Below are positions 60,454 through 64,000 of a stretch of DNA of 64,000 bases, piece after piece. The number at the start of each line of letters is the position of its first letter. Within the stretch, counting starts at the first letter, position 1. Source of the DNA: Pseudoruegeria sp. HB172150 (GTDB lineage: Bacteria > Pseudomonadota > Alphaproteobacteria > Rhodobacterales > Rhodobacteraceae); NCBI RefSeq assembly GCF_013184805.1, contig NZ_JAATNG010000003.1:310001-374000 (forward strand), written 5' to 3'. The position numbers and the translations under genes were made by a program. Below the pieces are notes generated by a model. The model was not told the origin of the DNA, ran no database searches, and saw nothing but the letters and a program-made list of their open reading frames with translations.

Positions 60454-60825
60454 TCAATCCGCCGCAGCCATATGCACTTCGGGCCCTTGACCGAGCATGG
60501 TGGTCACCTCCGTCCAGAATAGCGCGTGTTCGGAGCCTTCCGGCAACCCGAGATAGCCCCAGCTAGTCCAGGCTACGACCTTGGCCAATACATCGCGGCC
60601 GTCTTGGGCGGGCATTTCCATCATCTCACTAGCGATGGCGCACATCGAGTCGAACAGACGATCACATTCGTCCTCAGGAACGCCGCTCGTGGCATCCCTA
60701 AGCCGCTGCCATTCGCCAAAGCTGCGCATAATTGGGCTCGGAGACTCCGCCGCCGAGGGCAGCGCCTGGAACGCCAGTGCTGCGCCCGAGGCGGGCAATG
60801 CAGCCAGAAGCGCACGACGGGCCAT
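60454..60825 (-). CDS. Small island protein with a twin-arginine-like signal, copy 2
   Basis: A 123-residue protein with N-terminus ARRALLAALPASGAALAFQALPSAAES and a short helical domain (SFGEWQRLRDATSGVPEDECDRLFDSMCAIASEMMEMPAQDGRDVLAKVVAWTSWG). It has the same plan as its downstream neighbour: the RRALLA signal, a W-x-R-x-RD-like block and a Pro-Ala-rich segment before a hydrophobic helix. ATG 60825 is chosen; the longer frame to 60942 has no support. The stop is two bases before the next gene's ATG. Function is unknown; export is inference. Confidence 0.58.
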   Translation of the reverse strand: MARRALLAALPASGAALAFQALPSAAESPSPIMRSFGEWQRLRDATSGVPEDECDRLFDSMCAIASEMMEMPAQDGRDVLAKVVAWTSWGYLGLPEGSEHALFWTEVTTMLGQGPEVHMAAAD

Positions 60826-61254
60826 GCCACTCTGACGCGGCAGTGTCAGCGGCTCGCGCCGGCGGAACGCGGTACAAGGATCAAAGAGATAATTCAGGTT
60901 TAGCGCACAACGGCGCCCGATTTTCGCGATGACATGATACATGGCGCAAGTCTCTCATTGTGGGTTTCTATGGCTCGTGCCCGGAACAGCCAGGCGCCGG
61001 GGTGCTAGAAACCCGCCGAGAGACGGGCGTGACGATTTTCCGCGAAGGTCTTGTATAGCGTCACCACCCCGACATAAGCTGTCGGAGGTCGCAACGCCGC
61101 CAAGCGTTCGCGAATTCGACCGTCCTTCCGCGCCAACGGAAGGTACCTCGCGAAAGGTGGTACGGTCTATCTCGGTCCGGGTTTCTAGGCCCGTGGACAC
61201 TTTAGCTCTCATATGCAACGGCTATCAAGAGGGCCCTTTGGGGAGCGCTGTCCT
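60826..61254. other. Structured non-coding region of the island
   Basis: About 430 bases without a convincing gene but with much secondary structure: GGGTTTCTA (60962-60970) and its perfect complement TAGAAACCC (61006-61014), a third copy of GGGTTTCTA at 61179-61187, the hairpin CCGACATAAGCTGTCGG (61069-61085), and CCTTCCG-N6-CGGAAGG (61124-61143). It may be a structured RNA, a control region or an origin. No promoter is assigned. Confidence 0.45.
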
Positions 61255-61491
61255 TTAGCCGCGCCAAGGCTTCGGACCGGCACTTTGGGACAGCCCGAAC
61301 GCTATGTCAGCTCCGGCCTCCGGGTCGTCGAGTTTGGATAAGCGTCCGCGAAAACGGCCAATGTCAATCTGTCGTACAAACACTTCTCTCCGATTCTTCC
61401 TGTCGCGAGATTCAGCGTGCGATGGGTCGAAGCCGAACGAACGGAACTTTTGTCGAAACTCACCCACGCGGCACACGAGCGTCGGCTTCAT
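61255..61491 (-). CDS. Hypothetical small protein
   Basis: A 78-residue frame, KPTLVCRVGEFRQKFRSFGFDPSHAESRDRKNRREVFVRQIDIGRFRGRL..., basic and hydrophilic. ATG 61491 has GGAGA eight bases upstream, which gives some support for translation. I recognise no domain. It ends just before the structured non-coding region, and its sequence composition fits the island rather than the chromosome. Confidence 0.4.
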   Translation of the reverse strand: MKPTLVCRVGEFRQKFRSFGFDPSHAESRDRKNRREVFVRQIDIGRFRGRLSKLDDPEAGADIAFGLSQSAGPKPWRG

Positions 61492-61717
61492 ACTGCTGGT
61501 CTCCTGCATTTTCGGTTAGTAGCAACCAAAATTCAAACTAGTGCTCAAGAGCTGAGCGCAGATCGGGCCGCCGACTGATCTTTGGGGTATGCACAATCTC
61601 GGCAACTTTGCGGGAATTTCGCAGCTAAATCAAACAAGCCCGGTGATAAGCATAAAATTACTTCCACAGTAGGTAGAATCGGGCAATTGTCGTTTTCTGA
61701 AACTCGGAAACAGAATA

Positions 61718-62320
61718 ATGAAGACAGTTTACCTAACAGGAGCGCCGGGGTCTGGAAAAACGACTTCTTTAGATGCTTTGGTTCTCAAGATGCCGGGCCT
61801 GGCCACATGGAAGTATAGCGAACAGCTGGCCCGCCATATTCAGGATCGCGTATCGAACGCGGTTGACAATAAGGAGCTGCGCCGGGCGTCTGCTAGCTTA
61901 GTTTCCCCGGAAGATATCCTCGCGGTGGACAATAAGCTTGCCAACTTCGCCAAAAAGAAGCGGACAAAGCAGCATCTAATCATTGATAGCCACCCTGTTA
62001 CCAAGGAACCTTACGGATTTCGCTGCACAGCCTTCACTTCCAACCGCCTTACGTCATTGGGCCTAGACGAGATATGGGTCACATATGTCGATCCGGACAC
62101 GACACTATCGCGTCTTCATCCTGAACTGACCGGAAGACAGCCGATCAGCCGCGAGGAGGCCGTAATGCACACCCAGCTTCAGGCCGCTCTCGCCATCCAA
62201 TATGGGGTCTTATCAGGCTGCCCCGTGCATTTCTTCGACACCTCCGAATCGAAGGAGAAAATTGCCGCTCGAATGCAAGAACGGCTGATGAAAACAAGAC
62301 TTACAGGGGGTGACACATGA
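61718..62320 (+). CDS. P-loop kinase resembling archaeal-type adenylate kinase (cassette gene 1)
   Basis: A 200-residue nucleotide-kinase-fold protein. Walker A is GAPGSGKTT (residues 8-16); a Walker B-like stretch with following histidine is HLIIDSHPVTKEPYGF (86-101), the arrangement found in archaeal adenylate kinases (IIDTHA...GY). A lid-like region with three positively charged residues lies at 132-147 (RLHPELTGRQPISREE), preceded by WVTYVDPDTTLSRL, like the archaeal VE-AxPEEIxxRR block. It overlaps the next gene by four bases (ATGA). The true substrate may be a nucleotide, a nucleic acid or a small molecule; adenylate kinase activity itself is not established. Confidence 0.75.
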   Translation: MKTVYLTGAPGSGKTTSLDALVLKMPGLATWKYSEQLARHIQDRVSNAVDNKELRRASASLVSPEDILAVDNKLANFAKKKRTKQHLIIDSHPVTKEPYGFRCTAFTSNRLTSLGLDEIWVTYVDPDTTLSRLHPELTGRQPISREEAVMHTQLQAALAIQYGVLSGCPVHFFDTSESKEKIAARMQERLMKTRLTGGDT

Positions 62321-63147
62321 CGGATCAGGTAGATCTTCGCGAGGCTGTAAATGCCGTCTCGGATGTAGTCCAGAATAGACCAAGGCCACTACGGAACTTT
62401 GATCAGATCCACATGAAAGTGGGTGACATGGTCATGCAGAGCGAAATTGTAGCCGACTGGGCGGACGGGAAACGATTAGCATTCATTGGAGATGGTGACG
62501 CCATCAGTGTTTGCGTTGCTTACTTGAGGGCACGTGACGTTTTGAACTTCGGACCTACGCGGATCACCGTTTTTGATTTCGATGAGCGTACAGTTCAGGC
62601 GGTAAAGCGATTTGCAGACAAAGAGCGGATTGAGCATCTGGACGCACACCTTTACAACGTTCTTGACCCTTTTCCCCAAATGCCCGAGTTCGACCTTTTT
62701 TACACAAACCCGCCTTGGGGCGCTTCAAACGCCGGCGAGAGTGTCAACGTTTTCGTTGACCGAGGAATCGAAGCCATCAAGAGGACTGGTGAGGGCATGA
62801 TCGTTATCGCTGATGATGACGAAAGACCTTGGCCCAAGGTTGTCTTGGCTAATGTTCAGCGGCATGCGAGTCGGGCAGGTTTCTATGTGTCTCGAATGCA
62901 GCGAAAGTTGCACCGGTATCATCTTGATGATGACCCAGATCTTCTGTCCTGCAATCTCTACATCTCTTCATTGCCGGATAATGCGCCTATCTTAACCCCA
63001 AGCGAGCCAATTGCCACTGAACGGCTCACCAACTTTTACGGCATGGATCAACCGCCGACGGTTCGCTACGTGCGAGAGAAGAAACGGCCCGACTACGGCA
63101 AAGCGCCCGATGAAGAGTATTTCGTGGAGCTTTTTGGAGGTGAGTAA
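62317..63147 (+). CDS. BpsA-like (branched polyamine synthase family) transferase (cassette gene 2)
   Basis: A 276-residue Rossmann-fold transferase. It matches the C-terminal domain of N4-bis(aminopropyl)spermidine synthase: a glycine/acid loop FIGDGDAIS (57-64, like the GDDD loop of BpsA), the acidic end of strand 2 FDFDERT, then EFDLFYTNPPWG (124-135) and NVFVDRGIEAI (144-154), similar to the ITDPPE...FVGRGI block. NPPW is also the [DN]PP[YW] motif of amino-methyltransferases, so a nucleic-acid base or a polyamine are both possible substrates. The N-terminal winged-helix domain of archaeal BpsA is missing. ATG 62317 follows AGGGGGTGA and is coupled to gene 1; GC content is low (29 of 60 bases at 62641-62700). 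Confidence 0.75.
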   Translation: MTDQVDLREAVNAVSDVVQNRPRPLRNFDQIHMKVGDMVMQSEIVADWADGKRLAFIGDGDAISVCVAYLRARDVLNFGPTRITVFDFDERTVQAVKRFADKERIEHLDAHLYNVLDPFPQMPEFDLFYTNPPWGASNAGESVNVFVDRGIEAIKRTGEGMIVIADDDERPWPKVVLANVQRHASRAGFYVSRMQRKLHRYHLDDDPDLLSCNLYISSLPDNAPILTPSEPIATERLTNFYGMDQPPTVRYVREKKRPDYGKAPDEEYFVELFGGE

Positions 63148-63731
63148 TGAACGACATATTCAAGCCCGGAGCAGGTGTACTTTTCATGAAGGTCGGTACC
63201 CACGCCCGGGAAGATCTGGCAGAGATCATTGCGCGTAAGCGCAAGGAGATCGACGACGCCGGGTACGCAATGTGGGGCTATGGTGGCAACACTTGCCACC
63301 CCAGTACCATGGTCCAGCCTTTTGCCAAAACACACGAGGCCAACGGTGCACCGATCCATCTAATGATGGAGCCAATGAACTCCAATCATTTTGCTGAGCA
63401 ACTGGAAGCGGCAGAATGTTCTCCAGACAATATCAACTGGTCAACGATTCCGCCCGAAATACGGGTCCTTGGATCGCGGTTTGCATTGTTGATTGACAGT
63501 CTTGAGCAGGTGGACATGAAACTGCCGCTAGACCAAACCATCGTCCCAGTTGGTCCGAGCAGCGGGCGGATTGGGAGCAAGTATGTCTCCGGAAGGGTAG
63601 ACAAAGCCTGTCTGGAAGTGCTGGACGCTCCCAGATTGTTGAATGATCAGGTGCCGAATACGCGGGAAATCAAGCTAGTAGCTACGCTAAGATCTCCCTA
63701 CGCCGTATTTCTACGCAATTTTCGTGAGTGA
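63147..63731 (+). CDS. Uncharacterised protein with GYGGNTCHP signature (cassette gene 3)
   Basis: A 194-residue protein whose ATG shares a base with the stop of gene 2 and is preceded by GGAGGT. The N-terminal part, GVLFMKVGTHAREDLAEIIARKRKEIDDAGYAMWGYGGNTCHP (residues 10-52), looks like a compact conserved domain; Cys50 and His51 could be catalytic or metal-binding. The rest contains LMMEPMNSNHFAEQLEAAECSPDNINWSTIPPEIRVLGSRFALLIDSLEQVDMKLPLDQ and a C-terminal beta-rich tail. I do not recognise the family with certainty. Strict coupling with genes 1 and 2 implies a common function. Confidence 0.7.
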   Translation: MNDIFKPGAGVLFMKVGTHAREDLAEIIARKRKEIDDAGYAMWGYGGNTCHPSTMVQPFAKTHEANGAPIHLMMEPMNSNHFAEQLEAAECSPDNINWSTIPPEIRVLGSRFALLIDSLEQVDMKLPLDQTIVPVGPSSGRIGSKYVSGRVDKACLEVLDAPRLLNDQVPNTREIKLVATLRSPYAVFLRNFRE

Positions 63732-64000
63732 AACACCAGCGCCTTCAACGAGTAAGCTGCCAGTATCGGATCTGAGGGCGTTGGTGTAACTCACCAGCGC
63801 GCTCTGAACTGCAGCGGCATCAACCTGTGGTGACGCACACTGGAAGCAGATTGCCGTCGCTCTGTCCGCATTCACTTCGCGGCAAACTGCCCTGCGTATG
63901 GGATCGAGCCCGAGGTCCGTAACAAGAGTGTGCATGACTTGTTCCAAACATGCCAATCTGCGCTCCAACTCTGGTAGAATTTCGCTGATCGCTTTTGCCG
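63711..64000 (-). CDS. Hypothetical protein, 3' part only (5' end outside window)
   Basis: The frame is open to the right edge: AKAISEILPELERRLACLEQVMHTLVTDLGLDPIRRAVCREVNADRATAICFQCASPQ... and ends at 63711, overlapping the last bases of cassette gene 3 on the other strand. The TTG at 63968 is unlikely to be the start because the frame continues upstream. CFQC with LGLDPIR weakly recalls DUF6455-like proteins of Rhodobacteraceae; this is a guess. Confidence 0.45.
   Translation of the reverse strand, partial: AKAISEILPELERRLACLEQVMHTLVTDLGLDPIRRAVCREVNADRATAICFQCASPQVDAAAVQSALVSYTNALRSDTGSLLVEGAGVSLTKIA

Noticed and set aside
60941-61258. 105-codon plus-strand frame in the structured region
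   Set aside because: The frame runs through the inverted repeats and hairpins, with no ribosome-binding site and no likeness to a protein family.
61718-62320. Simple reading of cassette gene 1 as a housekeeping adenylate kinase
   Set aside because: The fold is similar to archaeal adenylate kinases, but bacteria use a different adk; a duplicated housekeeping enzyme in a mobile island in an operon with a BpsA-like gene is a weaker explanation than a specialised kinase.
55994-64000. CRISPR array, insertion sequences or a toxin-antitoxin pair in the island
   Set aside because: No regularly spaced repeats, no transposase frame and no known toxin or antitoxin domain could be found.

Overview
The window looks like a chromosomal segment of a high-GC alphaproteobacterium of the Rhodobacteraceae/Roseobacter group. 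The evidence is the petPR regulator pair, a petABC cytochrome bc1 operon with a Rieske protein carrying a twin-arginine signal, the HDAC-like/xseB/ispA/dxs cluster, gltD and gltB separated by small genes, and a dispersed intergenic repeat with the core GATATTTCTGACCAGAAG. Everything up to the tRNA-Lys(UUU) gene near 55.9 kb reads as ordinary, densely packed, vertically inherited sequence. To its right lies a visibly less GC-rich, foreign-looking island that runs off the end of the window.

Layout. 0-6 kb: the end of gltD, two GFA-fold zinc proteins and full-length gltB (ammonia assimilation). 6-11 kb: a TetR regulator divergent from an SDR, twin ABM-type monooxygenases, mtgA, a GST and queG. 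11-15.6 kb: an EamA exporter, two anchored proteins of unknown function and ilvE with a clear terminator. 15.7-19.1 kb: petP-petR, a redoxin and soluble transhydrogenase. 19.2-24.8 kb: a secreted unknown, an HDAC-like hydrolase, xseB, ispA, dxs and an epimerase-like protein. 24.9-32.7 kb: an arsR/SRPBCC/YCII trio, a class II aldolase, an ABC-F protein, the purine-salvage pair ade-amn, and HU. 32.7-42.2 kb: cardiolipin synthase, a GST, a WYL regulator, an EamA exporter, a CcdA/thioredoxin pair, an AEC transporter, aroC, an MFS transporter, an FMN reductase and soxR. 42.2-47.9 kb: a thiamine ABC transporter in which riboswitch plus thiB is duplicated, then thiP, thiQ, an ECF sigma factor and its membrane partner. 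48-55.8 kb: petCBA on the minus strand, an outer-membrane barrel protein, a GST, a cytochrome c, a PaiB-like protein, mtaB and dapF.

Island (about 56 kb to the end): a minus-strand module of an AlpA-like regulator, a Toprim primase, a DUF927 helicase-type ATPase and a 66-residue protein. Downstream of it is a non-coding stretch with eight GTTAC/GTAAC motifs and a perfect 10-bp-arm hairpin, which could be a replication origin. Then come two small exported proteins, a structured non-coding stretch, and a translationally coupled three-gene cassette (61718-63731). The cassette encodes an archaeal-adenylate-kinase-like P-loop protein, a BpsA-like (branched polyamine synthase) transferase with an NPPW motif, and an unrecognised protein with a GYGGNTCHP signature. 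No integrase is visible; it may lie beyond 64 kb. This cassette is the best candidate for an undescribed system.

Genes that probably work together: gltD/gltB; petPR with petABC; a SoxR box with a 19-bp promoter spacer in front of the FMN reductase-MFS pair; ade with amn (AMP to hypoxanthine); ispA with dxs (isoprenoids); TPP riboswitches with thiB/thiB/thiP/thiQ. All calls rest on reading the sequence and recalling protein families; no database search was run.
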